Numbered from the stretch's first letter, positions 27,979 through 37,093 are shown. The stretch is 64,000 bases of DNA from an uncultured Atopobium sp. (GCA_947090525.1 CAMUON010000001.1:620001-684000); one strand, 5' to 3'. The notes: generated by a model not told the origin, from the sequence alone. Numbers and translations are program-made.

Positions 27979-28005
27979 ATATCTCAGAGGATGTCAAAGG
28001 ATAGT

Positions 28006-29088
28006 ATGAACACAGCTCGTGAATTAACACACCAGGTACATGTAGGAGATGTTTTGGTCGGCGGCGGCGCTCCTGTGAGCGTCCAATCCATGTGCACGAC
28101 CAAGACGAGCGATCCTACATCTACACTTGCTCAGATTTCCCAGCTTATGGAAGCGGGATGCGAAATTATTCGTGTCGCGATTCCGACAAAGAACGATCTC
28201 GACGGCTTTGAGGAGATTTGTGCAAAAAGCCCACTTCCCGTTGTTGCGGATATTCACTTTGACTATCGCTTGGCACTCGAAGCGGCAAAGCGCGGCGCAG
28301 CTGCGCTTCGTATAAATCCTGGTAACATTGGTTCTCACGAAAAAGTGGACGCCGTGATTGCTTCTGCCCGCGCGCACCACATTCCCATACGTGTAGGCGT
28401 TAACGCGGGTTCGCTTCCGCGTGAGCTCGATACACGCAATGATCTTACACTCCCGCAAAAGCTTATCGAAGCAGCAAAAAGCTACATTGACTATTTCCAC
28501 GCGCATGACTTTTTTGATTGCGTACTTTCGGCAAAAGCGCATTCTGTTCCCACGACGCTCGAAACCTACCGCGCGCTTTCGAAGGCGCTCCCAGAGGTTC
28601 CGCTGCATTTGGGGGTTACGGAAGCAGGTACCCTACGTCAGGGAACTGTCAAGAATGCCGTGGGTGTAGGGATTTTGCTTGAGGAGGGGATAGGAGACAC
28701 GATGCGCCTTTCCCTCACTGCAGATCCCGTGCAAGAAATATATGTTGCCTGGGATTTGCTTGCAAGTCTTGGCATGCGCAGGCTCACGCCCGAGCTCGTA
28801 AGCTGTCCTACCTGCGGGCGTTGTCAGGTGGATATGATACAGATGGCCGAAAAGGTCAATAAGCGCTTAGCAAAACTCAAAGTTCCCATCTCTGTTGCAG
28901 TTATGGGGTGTGCGGTCAATGGCCCTGGTGAAGCGCGTGATGCTGACATTGGCGTTGCGTGCGGGCGCGGCAAGGGTGTCATTTTCCAAAATGGAAAGCC
29001 CATACGCACGGTAGATGCGGATCGCATCGTGGACGAGCTTTTTTATGAAATTAAACAGCGCTATGGATGCGATGTGTCAAGCGACTAA
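28006..29088 (+). CDS. ispG: 4-hydroxy-3-methylbut-2-en-1-yl diphosphate synthase
   Basis: Penultimate MEP-pathway enzyme, with a [4Fe-4S] cluster. The 360-residue protein is the short bacterial form. It shows VSVQSMCTTKTSD, VADIHFDYRLAL, LRINPGNIG, and the cluster ligands CPTCGRC and MGCAVNGPGEA in the C-terminal domain. The ATG at 28006 follows AAAGG by five bases; the earlier ATG at 27991 abuts AGAGG and is unlikely. It shares a pathway with dxr. Confidence 0.95.
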   Translation: MNTARELTHQVHVGDVLVGGGAPVSVQSMCTTKTSDPTSTLAQISQLMEAGCEIIRVAIPTKNDLDGFEEICAKSPLPVVADIHFDYRLALEAAKRGAAALRINPGNIGSHEKVDAVIASARAHHIPIRVGVNAGSLPRELDTRNDLTLPQKLIEAAKSYIDYFHAHDFFDCVLSAKAHSVPTTLETYRALSKALPEVPLHLGVTEAGTLRQGTVKNAVGVGILLEEGIGDTMRLSLTADPVQEIYVAWDLLASLGMRRLTPELVSCPTCGRCQVDMIQMAEKVNKRLAKLKVPISVAVMGCAVNGPGEARDADIGVACGRGKGVIFQNGKPIRTVDADRIVDELFYEIKQRYGCDVSSD

Positions 29089-29198
29089 AGTTTTTACGCC
29101 TTGCGCGTGTTCCATGGTATAGTTTTAAGCGCCTATGTAGCGTCTTTATAGCGCCTATATTGGTGTATGAGGTTTATGACCATGAGAAAGGATCTGTT

Positions 29199-30920
29199 GT
29201 GAAGTTTGCGGCAAAAATGTCTCGTCTCTACGCGCCAACACTCAAGGAAGATCCGGCTGAAGCCGAAATTGCGTCGCACAAGCTCTTGCTTCGTGCGGGT
29301 ATGATACGAAAAACCGCTTCCGGTCTGTATAGCTATTTGCCGCTTGCGTGGGCTTCCATCAGAAAAATCGAAGAAATTATTCGCGAAGAAATGGAAGCAA
29401 TCGGTGCTCAAGAAATGCTCGCCCCGATTCTTACCCCCGCTGAGCTCTGGCACAAAAGCGGGCGTTGGGATGTGTATGGGCCTGAGCTCATGCGCATGAG
29501 CGATCGTCACGATCATGAGTACGCACTTGGCCCCACCCATGAGGAAACCTTCTGTGACCTTGTGCAAAACGAGCTTAGGAGCTATAAACAGCTTCCTGTG
29601 ACGCTCTATCATATCCAAGATAAATTTAGAGATGAGCTTCGTCCGCGCTTTGGACTTATGCGCGGCCGCGAATTTATTATGAAAGACGGCTACTCATTTT
29701 GCCAAAATCAAGAGAGCCTAAAAGTCTGCTATGACCAGGAAAAAGATGCGTATGCGCGTATTGCGCGTAGGTGCGGTCTTAAGGCGGTACCTGTGGTTGC
29801 CGATTCTGGCCAAATCGGAGGCGACACCTCGGTAGAGTTTATGGCACTTGCAGATGCCGGCGAGGCTGGCATCATTTACTGCGATGCATGTGGATATGCA
29901 GCCGATGTGGAAGCCGCAACATCTAACATTACGCCTGCTGAGGACACACATACCACACTCGAAAAAATCCATACTCCGGGATGTACGACCATAGACGAGC
30001 TTGCGCAAACGCTTTCTGTGAGTGCGAGCGCCACGAGAAAAGCGCTTGCGCTTGTCGCTGAAGATGGCACGCCTTGCGTTGTCTTTGTGCCAGGAGATCA
30101 CGCGTTAAACGATGTCAAGGCAAGTCATCTCTTTGGTGCGTATCATATGATGACAGACGACGAGCTTTTGGGGTTTGGCCTCGTAAAAGGCTTTATTGGA
30201 CCTATTGGCTTGCCCGATGGAGTGCGCGTGGTATGCGATGTTTCGCTTAAGCATACGCGCAACTGGATTTGCGGCGCAAACGAGGCTGAGTATCATATGG
30301 TAGGCGCATGCATGGGCCGCGACTTTAATTGCCAGGAATTTGCTGATCTTATAGAAGTTGAGGCAAACGATCCTTGTCCTCAGTGCGGACGTGCGCTTGC
30401 TGCTGCGCGCGGGATCGAGATTTCCCAGGTATTTCAGCTGGGCGACAAATATTCGCGCGCGATGGGTGCTACCTTTATGGATGAAGATGGCCGCGAAAAA
30501 CCTTTTATCATGGGTTGCTACGGTATTGGCGTCTCGCGTACGCTTGCTGCTATTATCGAGCAGTCGCACGACGAGCACGGTATCATTTGGCCTGCAAGCG
30601 TTGCTCCCTATGAGGTAGAAATCATCTCGCTCGAAGCTCATCCCGGTGAAGTCTTACATACCGCCGAAGCACTTGCCGATGAGCTTGTTCAAGCTGGTAT
30701 CGACACGATTCTAGACGATAGAAATGAACGCGCCGGCGTGAAATTTAATGACGCTGATCTCTACGGTTTCCCGTATCAAATTATCTGCGGTAAACGTTCG
30801 CTTGAGCAGGGGATGGTTGAGCTTAAGTGCCGCCGCACGGGCGAGCGCGAGATGATTCCGCTTGATCAGATACCCAGCTATTTGCTTGAGCGCCTGAACG
30901 AAGAGCGCAAAGGTCTCTAA
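29199..30920 (+). CDS. proS: Prolyl-tRNA synthetase (bacterial type, with editing domain)
   Basis: Charges tRNA-Pro. The 573-residue protein begins KFAAKMSRLYAPTLKEDP, with class II motif 2 around DKFRDELRPRFGLMRGREF, motif 3 GCYGIGVSRTLAAI, an inserted YbaK-like editing domain (about residues 220-390) and a C-terminal anticodon-binding domain (DDRNERAGVKFNDADLYG). I favour the GTG at 29199, with AAAGGA six bases upstream; the ATG at 29217 is the alternative. A frame from 29067 extends back through the ispG 3' end and is not supported. Confidence 0.94.
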   Translation: MKFAAKMSRLYAPTLKEDPAEAEIASHKLLLRAGMIRKTASGLYSYLPLAWASIRKIEEIIREEMEAIGAQEMLAPILTPAELWHKSGRWDVYGPELMRMSDRHDHEYALGPTHEETFCDLVQNELRSYKQLPVTLYHIQDKFRDELRPRFGLMRGREFIMKDGYSFCQNQESLKVCYDQEKDAYARIARRCGLKAVPVVADSGQIGGDTSVEFMALADAGEAGIIYCDACGYAADVEAATSNITPAEDTHTTLEKIHTPGCTTIDELAQTLSVSASATRKALALVAEDGTPCVVFVPGDHALNDVKASHLFGAYHMMTDDELLGFGLVKGFIGPIGLPDGVRVVCDVSLKHTRNWICGANEAEYHMVGACMGRDFNCQEFADLIEVEANDPCPQCGRALAAARGIEISQVFQLGDKYSRAMGATFMDEDGREKPFIMGCYGIGVSRTLAAIIEQSHDEHGIIWPASVAPYEVEIISLEAHPGEVLHTAEALADELVQAGIDTILDDRNERAGVKFNDADLYGFPYQIICGKRSLEQGMVELKCRRTGEREMIPLDQIPSYLLERLNEERKGL

Positions 30921-31033
30921 GGTTTAAGGTTTAGCTTTAACGTTAACTTTAACGTTAAGGTCAAGCTTGAAGGTTTAAGGTTTAACGTTAAGGTTAGGGT
31001 TTAGCTTGAAGGTTGAGGGTTTAGTTTAAACCC
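30919..31033 (+). repeat. Degenerate GGTTTA / AACGTTAA repeat tract
   Basis: Starting at the proS stop codon, about 115 bases are built almost only from variants of AAGGTTTA, TTAGCTT and TTAACGTTAA, for example GGTTTAAGGTTTAGC, TTTAACGTTAAC and GGTTAGGGTTTAGC. It contains short palindromes (TTAACGTTAA twice). Base use is strikingly G/T-biased on one strand. There is no open frame of note and no conserved spacer, so it is not a CRISPR. Confidence 0.75.
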
Positions 31034-31141
31034 TGGCACTTCAACTAGACACTCAGTCTTTGCATTTTGAGAGATTTCGCGTGAATGCGTATTGGCACTT
31101 GCATAAACGACGTGCTTTTCGTATTCTAAAACAAGTCATAC

Positions 31142-31218
31142 GGGCCTATAGCGCAATCGGTTAGCGCAGAGGACTCATAATCCTTTGGTTGTAGGTTCAA
31201 GTCCTACTGGGCCCACCA
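31142..31218 (+). tRNA. tRNA with CAT anticodon, probably tRNA-Ile2 (lysidine type)
   Basis: A complete 77-base cloverleaf with encoded CCA. Acceptor GGGCCTA pairs with TGGGCCC, and the anticodon loop is CTCATAA, giving CAT. CAT can mean Met or Ile2 (C34 changed to lysidine by TilS). The C4-G69 and C5-G68 pairs match known TilS determinants of E. coli tRNA-Ile2 and differ from its elongator Met, so I lean to Ile2. Elongator Met remains possible. Confidence 0.9.
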
Positions 31219-31227
31219 GAATATAAC

Positions 31228-31257
31228 AGCTCGAAAGCATGCTTTCGAGCTTTTTTT
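31228..31257 (+). terminator. Terminator after the CAT tRNA
   Basis: A perfect palindrome AGCTCGAAAGC/GCTTTCGAGCT followed by seven T residues, ten bases after the tRNA. Confidence 0.92.
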
Positions 31258-31346
31258 ATAAGCTCACAAAGTTGAACATTTGATGAATCGTGACAACTTT
31301 TTCATTTTTTGCGAAGCATGTCGCATCCTCCTGCATATAATGAAAA

Positions 31347-31361
31347 TGAAAATCGTTTGCA
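31347..31361 (+). promoter_or_regulatory. Putative Zur (zinc uptake regulator) box
   Basis: TGAAAATCGTTTGCA is close to the actinobacterial Zur operator pattern TGAAAATnATTTTCA, an imperfect inverted repeat. It lies 57-71 bases before the znuA start, where it could overlap the promoter. Position before a zinc transporter supports the reading; Fur-family specificity cannot be told by eye. Confidence 0.5.
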
Positions 31362-31417
31362 ATTAAGCATACGTATTCGCTACTTACGCAAAAGGAATAT
31401 ATGATCGGGAGGATACC

Positions 31418-32458
31418 TTGAAGAAGAAAACATGTTCGATACTTGCTGCTGTGTGCATGGCGTGCTTGCTTGCCCTGCCTTTAGCTGCATGTAAAGCACA
31501 TAAAGACAACGCAGCTACAGATGCCAAGGAAGCGTCTGTTGAGGAATTTGACCCATCTAAGAAAACCATCTATGCCACCTTCTTTCCTGTGGCAGATCTC
31601 ACGAAGCGCATAGTCGGTGACAAGATGAATGTGAAAACCATTATCAAGCCAAACCAAGAGCCTCACTCCTTTGAGCTCGGAGCAAAGGATATGGCAGAGA
31701 TTCAAGCGGCTGATCTTGTGGTATATAACGGTGCTGGCATGGAATCATTTATTCCTGATCTCCGCGCAAGCATAGGGGATGATTCCAAATTCCTCGATCT
31801 TTCCCAAGGTCTCGAGCTTATGCAGCACAAAAGTGCGCAAGGCCTCAGTGATCTCGTTGATGGTGAAACGCTTGACACAGCACCCGATGTTGAAGTGGTA
31901 AAAGATGCAGACAAACACTCAGACGAAATCCCTGCTGGAGTAAACCCACACACCTGGCTGAGTATCAAAAACGCGATGACTTCGCTCGACACCATATTCA
32001 AAAAAGTCTCGGTCATGGATCCCGACAACGCAGAATATTACAAGAAAAACTATGCAAAAGCACTGTTGGAATTCCAAGCGCTTGACAAAAAGTTTGAAAC
32101 TACGCTTGCAAATGTCCCCGAAGACAGACGCTATTTCGTAGCATCGCACGCAGCGTTTAATTATCTTGCCCGCGACTATAAGCTCAAACAAGTCGCTGTT
32201 ACAGGCATTTCTCCCGAAGACGAGCCCACAGCCGCCCAACTTTCTACCATCGCAGACTTCGTACACAAGCACCACATCACAACGATTTTCTTTGAAGGTG
32301 CGGCGACCCCCAAAGTCGCAAACACACTTGCAGAAAACACAGGTGCTCATACTTCTACGCTCTACACGATGGAAAATCTTAGTGAGGATGATATCAAGAC
32401 AGGCTACATAGGCCTTATGGAAAAGAATTTGGATGCATTGATGGAGTCGTTTAACTAA
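31418..32458 (+). CDS. znuA: Zinc (or manganese) ABC transporter substrate-binding lipoprotein
   Basis: A cluster 9 metal-binding lipoprotein, 346 residues. The signal has a lipobox LPLAAC near residue 25. Metal ligands by family position are His in PNQEPHSFEL, His in GVNPHTWL, His in ASHAAFNYLARDY and an acidic residue in FFEGAATP. A short loop (about 160-172, KHSDE) replaces the long His-rich loop of ZnuA. The start is TTG with GGGAGGA seven bases upstream. It overlaps znuC by one base (TAATG). Zinc is favoured by the Zur-like box and the histidine-triad neighbour. Confidence 0.9.
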   Translation: MKKKTCSILAAVCMACLLALPLAACKAHKDNAATDAKEASVEEFDPSKKTIYATFFPVADLTKRIVGDKMNVKTIIKPNQEPHSFELGAKDMAEIQAADLVVYNGAGMESFIPDLRASIGDDSKFLDLSQGLELMQHKSAQGLSDLVDGETLDTAPDVEVVKDADKHSDEIPAGVNPHTWLSIKNAMTSLDTIFKKVSVMDPDNAEYYKKNYAKALLEFQALDKKFETTLANVPEDRRYFVASHAAFNYLARDYKLKQVAVTGISPEDEPTAAQLSTIADFVHKHHITTIFFEGAATPKVANTLAENTGAHTSTLYTMENLSEDDIKTGYIGLMEKNLDALMESFN

Positions 32459-33153
32459 TGTCTACACACAAAGCCGCGCCCGCAAAAGCCACAAAAGATC
32501 AGGAAAACGCCGTTATAGACGTTCACAATCTTTCTTTTGCTTACGATGACAAACAGATTTTCCAGCACGCGCATCTTAGCATCTCAGCTTCTGAGTTTGT
32601 AGCGCTTGTAGGGGATAACGGGGTAGGAAAGTCCACGTTTATGAAACTTTTGCTTCATAAGCTAGATCCCCAAGAAGGTGAAATTAAGCTCTTTGGTGAT
32701 GATATTCGCCGCAACAATCACTACGCTGACCTCGCTTTTGTTTCGCAAAATGCGTGCCAAAACTATCGTTCGTTTCCGACGACGATCGAAGAGCTGGTGA
32801 GGATCAGCGCATCGTATCTTTCTCTTGATGAGGATGTGGATGAGCTCATTTCACTGGTAGAGCTGGGTGCCCACAAGCACAAACGCTTGAGCGAGCTATC
32901 GGGGGGCCAATTGCAGCGCGTGGGTATTTTGCTTGCGCTCATCAAGAAAGCTCCGCTCATTCTTCTGGATGAGCCTACTTCAGGTGTAGACAAAGTTTTT
33001 TCGCATGAGCTGTATCGCCTGCTTGGAGGCCTTTCTCAAAAAGGGAAAACCATTCTTCTCATCACGCACCATGTACATGAATTATCTGACGTGCGCCCGC
33101 GTGTGGTGCGCGTGCACGATGGGAGATTTAGCGAGCTTAGAGGGGAGATCTAG
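32458..33153 (+). CDS. znuC: Zinc ABC transporter ATP-binding protein
   Basis: The ATPase of the metal importer, 231 residues. It shows Walker A GDNGVGKSTF, Q-loop VSQNACQ, signature LSGGQLQRVG, Walker B LILLDEPTSGVD and switch His in LLITHHVHE. An N-terminal extension of about 17 residues is Ala/Lys-rich. It overlaps znuA by one base and is followed directly by the permease. Confidence 0.92.
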   Translation: MSTHKAAPAKATKDQENAVIDVHNLSFAYDDKQIFQHAHLSISASEFVALVGDNGVGKSTFMKLLLHKLDPQEGEIKLFGDDIRRNNHYADLAFVSQNACQNYRSFPTTIEELVRISASYLSLDEDVDELISLVELGAHKHKRLSELSGGQLQRVGILLALIKKAPLILLDEPTSGVDKVFSHELYRLLGGLSQKGKTILLITHHVHELSDVRPRVVRVHDGRFSELRGEI

Positions 33154-33951
33154 ATGTCATTTTTGGCCTATGGCTTTATGCAGCGCGCACTCATTGTAGG
33201 CACGCTGCTTGCAATCATGCTACCCCTCATCGGTCTTCCGGTGACCCTCAAGCGCCTCTCGATGATGGGAGACACGCTCGCGCATGCATCCTTAGCGGGT
33301 GTGGCCGCGGGGCTTTGTTTTGGTTTCAATCCGCTTTTGGGATCTGTCGCCGTGTGTGTGATCGCGAGTCTTTGCGTTGAGGCAATTCGTACGCGCATGC
33401 GTGCTTATCAGGAGATTTCAACCGTGGTTGTGCTTGCAGCAGCGATTGGTTGTGCTGGCATTTTTTCGAGTTTTGGACAAGGGTCAAAAAGCATTAGTTC
33501 GTATCTTTTTGGCTCGATTATAACAATCGATCATCTTGAGCTTTTGCTGGTAGGGGGAGCAGCAGTCGCGCTTGCGATCTTTTATCTCTTCGTGTATAAA
33601 CGCTTGTTTTTAAGTGTGTTCGATCCTTTGTCTGCAGAGCTTATGGGGATCAATCAAAAAGTTCTCAATGTAGTCTTTGCCTTTGTGGTTGCTGTGTGCG
33701 TATCAGTAGCTGCGAAAACGATAGGATCTCTCATCGTTTCATCGCTTTTGGTCATCCCCAGCATCACCGCAATGCAAATGACGAAAACATATCGAGGAAC
33801 TCTTCTCCTTTCCATGTGCATTTCACTTGTTGTTGTGTACTTGGGGCTTTGCATGAGCTATTTCTACAATCTCATGCCCGGCGCGGTGATTGTATTGCTC
33901 GCGTGTGCACTTCTTGTGGCCGTCTTGGTACTTACGAGAAAGCGCGCGTAA
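33154..33951 (+). CDS. znuB: Zinc ABC transporter permease
   Basis: Membrane subunit of the metal importer, 265 residues with about eight hydrophobic helices. It has the ABC-3 family features MMGDTLAHASLAGVAAGL and a GSLIVSSLLVIPSITAMQ segment. The ATG follows the znuC stop without a gap. The next gene, the histidine-triad protein, begins 80 bp later with no terminator between, so one transcript is likely. Confidence 0.92.
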   Translation: MSFLAYGFMQRALIVGTLLAIMLPLIGLPVTLKRLSMMGDTLAHASLAGVAAGLCFGFNPLLGSVAVCVIASLCVEAIRTRMRAYQEISTVVVLAAAIGCAGIFSSFGQGSKSISSYLFGSIITIDHLELLLVGGAAVALAIFYLFVYKRLFLSVFDPLSAELMGINQKVLNVVFAFVVAVCVSVAAKTIGSLIVSSLLVIPSITAMQMTKTYRGTLLLSMCISLVVVYLGLCMSYFYNLMPGAVIVLLACALLVAVLVLTRKRA

Positions 33952-34031
33952 GCGGACATACACGCTTTTATGCCTGATCATAAGCGTCTCTATTCATTCT
34001 TTTATGTGTATCGATTAGAAAGGTTTTTGCT

Positions 34032-36527
34032 ATGTCCATGTGGTCTCATCTCTTTGGAAAAGCCGCCGTTACAGGCGCAAAGGCAACGGCTTCTGCCTCG
34101 AGCGCGTCATCGGCTGCCGCTGCAGGTGCCGTGGGAGCGAGTACAGCAGCAGGCGCTGCCGCGGGAGCTGCCGCGGGTGCAGGGGCAGCAGCTGGAGCTG
34201 CAGTTTCTACCTCACTTTTTGCAACGGTTGCCGGTCCTTTGGCCCTGGGCGCTGTATTAGCGGGATCTACACTCGCAGGCGGAGTGTATCTATATCATCA
34301 AGCTCAAGAACAGAGTGCAGAGCCAAAAACAAACGTTGCAGATGATGACGCGGTTGCAAAACTCGCAGCTTCCATCCCCACGCCCACGGAATTTGACGAA
34401 AAAACGACGACCTATGCCGCAGACGCTACCACCGATGTCCTCATCGACGCGCCCGATGTCGATCCGAGCGAAATTGTAAAAATCATCAAACACGGCGATC
34501 ACTGGCATGTATTTACCAAGGACGGTCGCGAAATCATTACCTATAAAGATCCTACGCGGGCACGAAGCGCGCGCGATCTTCGCGATACGCATAGCGTTGT
34601 CAGCGCGGGCGAGCTCAAGCGAGTAGGTTCTGAGGTCGTAAAAATCCTCAAACATGGTAATCACTATCATGTATACACTGCAGACGGCCGTGAATTTATC
34701 ACCTATACCGATCCAAGTGGGCTCTATCCCAATATTCCTATCGGCACGTACACGGGAAGCCACGCGAGCCACCGCGCAGACGCGGGCGCGAGTGCGGATG
34801 GACAAGCAGACGATCAAGCGCTCACGCAAGCAGATGCCGAAGCTCCCGATATGCCCGGCCTCAACATTATTCATGTAGTCAGTCTAAATCGCCTGGCAAA
34901 GATGGATATTACAAAAATTCTCAAACATGCAGATCACTATCATTGCTACACGAGAGACGGTAGGGAAGTTATCACCTACGATGATCCGCAATTCGTCTTC
35001 CCCCAGATCGAAATAGGTACCTACGTGGGAAATCACGAAGACGGGGGAGCTTCTAACGCTTCTGACGACGCTTCTGATTCGTTTGGTGGCGAGGCGGCAT
35101 CTTCAGATACTGAATCAAAAATTGTTCGCATCCTTAAACACGGTGATCACTGGCATTGCTATGATGCAGCCGGAAATGAATTCATTTATCGAGGAAATGC
35201 CCCTGCAGCCTTTCCAAACGCAAGCCAAGGCATCTATACAGGACCTGAGCATGATAGCGCAGGAAATCCGCTACCTTCGGGCTCTTCGAGCGCTGATACG
35301 GTGACACCAGACTCTTCCTCGTCAATACCTCTGCCGCTTCCAAGCGAGCCGTCTGAGTCTTCTCAGGGTAATGAAGGCCTGATGCGCGTACTCACGCTTA
35401 ATGACCTCAAAAGCAAGGAGATTGTGCGCATTCTCAAACACGGCGATCACTGGCATGTCTATGACAAGGACAACACGGAATATGTGGTGCGTGAAGACCC
35501 AAGTGCGCTCTTCCCAGATGCAGAGAAAGGCGACTACGAAAAAGCTATCGACCCATCTATCCAGCTTGAAGGCGATGAAATCTTTAGCTACGACGATGTG
35601 AAAGCAGAGAAGAAAGTTGATCTTTCAAAGCTCAGCCAACTCCGCCAACTCCCATACGAAGATCTTCAGTGGATGAGAGCGTTTGATCGTGACTCTCAAA
35701 CCTTCTATGCGGTGCATCTTGCCGGAGGAGCACATGTTCATGGTCACACTATCTCTGATATTGCACGCGCAATAAAGCAGGACGCAGCTACATACAAAAA
35801 ATTAGGTATAAGCGCGCGCGATATCGTCGCCACCCTTAAATATATTGTTGAGCATCCCGATCAGCAGTCCAAAAACGATGACTATGTCGCTAGCTATCCA
35901 GGATTCACGCCCAGCTTCTATAAGGAAAAACATGCCATTTCTGCAATTAAGGATAAGGAATATGGCTTAGTTCAATATATCGTTCGCTTTGACAATGGTT
36001 CGGAAGAGCTTATGTCTTCTAGCCAGTTTAAGGCGCTCGAGAACTCTGGACACATTCACGTGGATGACTACTCTAAACAAAATGTGACAGATAAAACTCC
36101 TGAACAAATCCAGGAAGAAGTGGAACAGCGGCTTGGAGTCACAACGGAAGAATTTAATGATGCATGGGTCAAGGGTGAGTGGAAGTACGCAGCGAAGCAC
36201 TCGTGCACCTTCAATGATAATGGCACGGTGACGGTCTATGGCAAGACCTATGATTTTCTTAAGCCGTTGCTTGAAAGCAAGAAACAAAAAGCTCAAGCGA
36301 AGGCTGCTGAGAAGGAAAAGAATGCTCAGGAGGAAACGCAAGCTGAACACACTAACAAAACAAAAGAGACTGACAAGACCACGCCAACTCAACTGAAGTC
36401 TGAAGAAGCAGGCGCAGGCGTACAGCCTAAGGAGGAACACAAGACGGACGCAAAACGCGAAAACGCAAACGCACGCGCGAAGGCCTCCGAAGTTTCATCT
36501 GCGCCTACACAAGCGAAGAACGCTTAA
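34032..36527 (+). CDS. Membrane-anchored histidine-triad (Pht-like) zinc-binding surface protein
   Basis: An 831-residue protein. Residues about 11-60 are an Ala/Gly/Ser-rich stretch, 61-88 a hydrophobic anchor, and the rest is presumably outside. It holds five HxxHxH triads, at His154/157/159, 208/211/213, 299/302/304, 370/373/375 and 470/473/475, each within a repeat K-I-L-K-H-G-D-H-W-H followed by a Y-x-x-D-G-R-E-x-I-T-Y-type strand. A further HVHGH lies at 568-572 in a C-terminal domain (about 520-770). The last 60 residues are Lys/Glu/Ala-rich. The repeats match the streptococcal histidine-triad family, which binds zinc. It follows znuA-C-B, so zinc capture for the importer is the likely job. 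Confidence 0.85.
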   Translation: MSMWSHLFGKAAVTGAKATASASSASSAAAAGAVGASTAAGAAAGAAAGAGAAAGAAVSTSLFATVAGPLALGAVLAGSTLAGGVYLYHQAQEQSAEPKTNVADDDAVAKLAASIPTPTEFDEKTTTYAADATTDVLIDAPDVDPSEIVKIIKHGDHWHVFTKDGREIITYKDPTRARSARDLRDTHSVVSAGELKRVGSEVVKILKHGNHYHVYTADGREFITYTDPSGLYPNIPIGTYTGSHASHRADAGASADGQADDQALTQADAEAPDMPGLNIIHVVSLNRLAKMDITKILKHADHYHCYTRDGREVITYDDPQFVFPQIEIGTYVGNHEDGGASNASDDASDSFGGEAASSDTESKIVRILKHGDHWHCYDAAGNEFIYRGNAPAAFPNASQGIYTGPEHDSAGNPLPSGSSSADTVTPDSSSSIPLPLPSEPSESSQGNEGLMRVLTLNDLKSKEIVRILKHGDHWHVYDKDNTEYVVREDPSALFPDAEKGDYEKAIDPSIQLEGDEIFSYDDVKAEKKVDLSKLSQLRQLPYEDLQWMRAFDRDSQTFYAVHLAGGAHVHGHTISDIARAIKQDAATYKKLGISARDIVATLKYIVEHPDQQSKNDDYVASYPGFTPSFYKEKHAISAIKDKEYGLVQYIVRFDNGSEELMSSSQFKALENSGHIHVDDYSKQNVTDKTPEQIQEEVEQRLGVTTEEFNDAWVKGEWKYAAKHSCTFNDNGTVTVYGKTYDFLKPLLESKKQKAQAKAAEKEKNAQEETQAEHTNKTKETDKTTPTQLKSEEAGAGVQPKEEHKTDAKRENANARAKASEVSSAPTQAKNA
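34470..35532 (+). repeat. Five in-frame histidine-triad repeats
   Basis: Five units of roughly 40 codons each are separated by acidic Ser/Ala/Pro-rich spacers of variable length. All carry an [IL]-K-H-[GA]-[DN]-H-[WY]-H core. Spacing between triads varies from about 54 to 100 residues, so the array is domain duplication, not a tight tandem repeat. Confidence 0.85.
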
Positions 36528-36781
36528 AGCGAAAGCGCACCCGCGCGCGAGCACGAGCAGAAAGAACGAGCGGCGAGGTCGTGCGCACAGCCCCTGATGC
36601 GCTCACAGCAATATGGTGATATAGCGAATTTTCAGCTGAAAGTCGCCCAAATCATAGGCTGTGTAGCGCAGCTCGCGCCTACATGCTATGATTTTCTAGT
36701 TGGTACCCATCACTTGGCAGCATCGCTCACACCTTGGCGACTGTCCCAGTCTTTGGGCAAATCACAAAGAAAGGTGGAACT
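36528..36781 (+). promoter_or_regulatory. rpsO upstream region, possible S15 leader
   Basis: No gene is seen in these 254 bases. A TATGAT -10-like element lies near 36685-36690. A small hairpin, CCCA (36745-36748) with TGGG (36754-36757), lies 25 bases before the ribosome binding site AAAGGTGG. S15 often represses its own mRNA through leader folds that vary by phylum; here that is only a suggestion. Confidence 0.3.
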
Positions 36782-37060
36782 ATGGCAGTTTCAAAAGAGC
36801 GTAAGCAAGAGCTTATCGCACAGTACGGCAAGAATGCACAAGACTCTGGTAGCGCAAGCGTGCAAGTAGCGCTTCTCACCGAGCGTATTCGCGGCCTGAC
36901 CGAGCACGTTAAGGCTCACAAGCATGATTATCACACCCGTCGTGGACTTTTGATGCTTGTTGGTAAGCGCCGCAATCTTCTCGGATATATCAAGCGTCAA
37001 GATCTTGATCACTACCGTTCACTCATCAAGAGTTTAGGCATTCGCGACAATATTCAATAG
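36782..37060 (+). CDS. rpsO: Small-subunit ribosomal protein S15
   Basis: Binds 16S rRNA at an early assembly step. It has 92 residues, three more than E. coli, with GSASVQVALLTERIRGLTEH, the HKHDYHTRRGLL motif and GKRRNLLGYIKRQD. The ATG at 36782 follows AAAGGTGG; a 16-codon upstream extension is not supported. rpsO followed by pnp is the usual order. Confidence 0.97.
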   Translation: MAVSKERKQELIAQYGKNAQDSGSASVQVALLTERIRGLTEHVKAHKHDYHTRRGLLMLVGKRRNLLGYIKRQDLDHYRSLIKSLGIRDNIQ

Positions 37061-37065
37061 TTACC

Positions 37066-37093
37066 AAAAGCGCCTAGCTACTAGGCGCTTTTT
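37066..37093 (+). terminator. Terminator between rpsO and pnp
   Basis: AAAAGCGCCTAG and CTAGGCGCTTTT form a strong stem with a short loop, then a T-run. In many bacteria this region is also an RNase site controlling pnp; here it looks mainly like a terminator. Confidence 0.88.

Noticed and set aside
30919..31033. CRISPR array
   Set aside because: Repeat units are short, degenerate and contiguous, with no spacers of constant size and no cas genes nearby.
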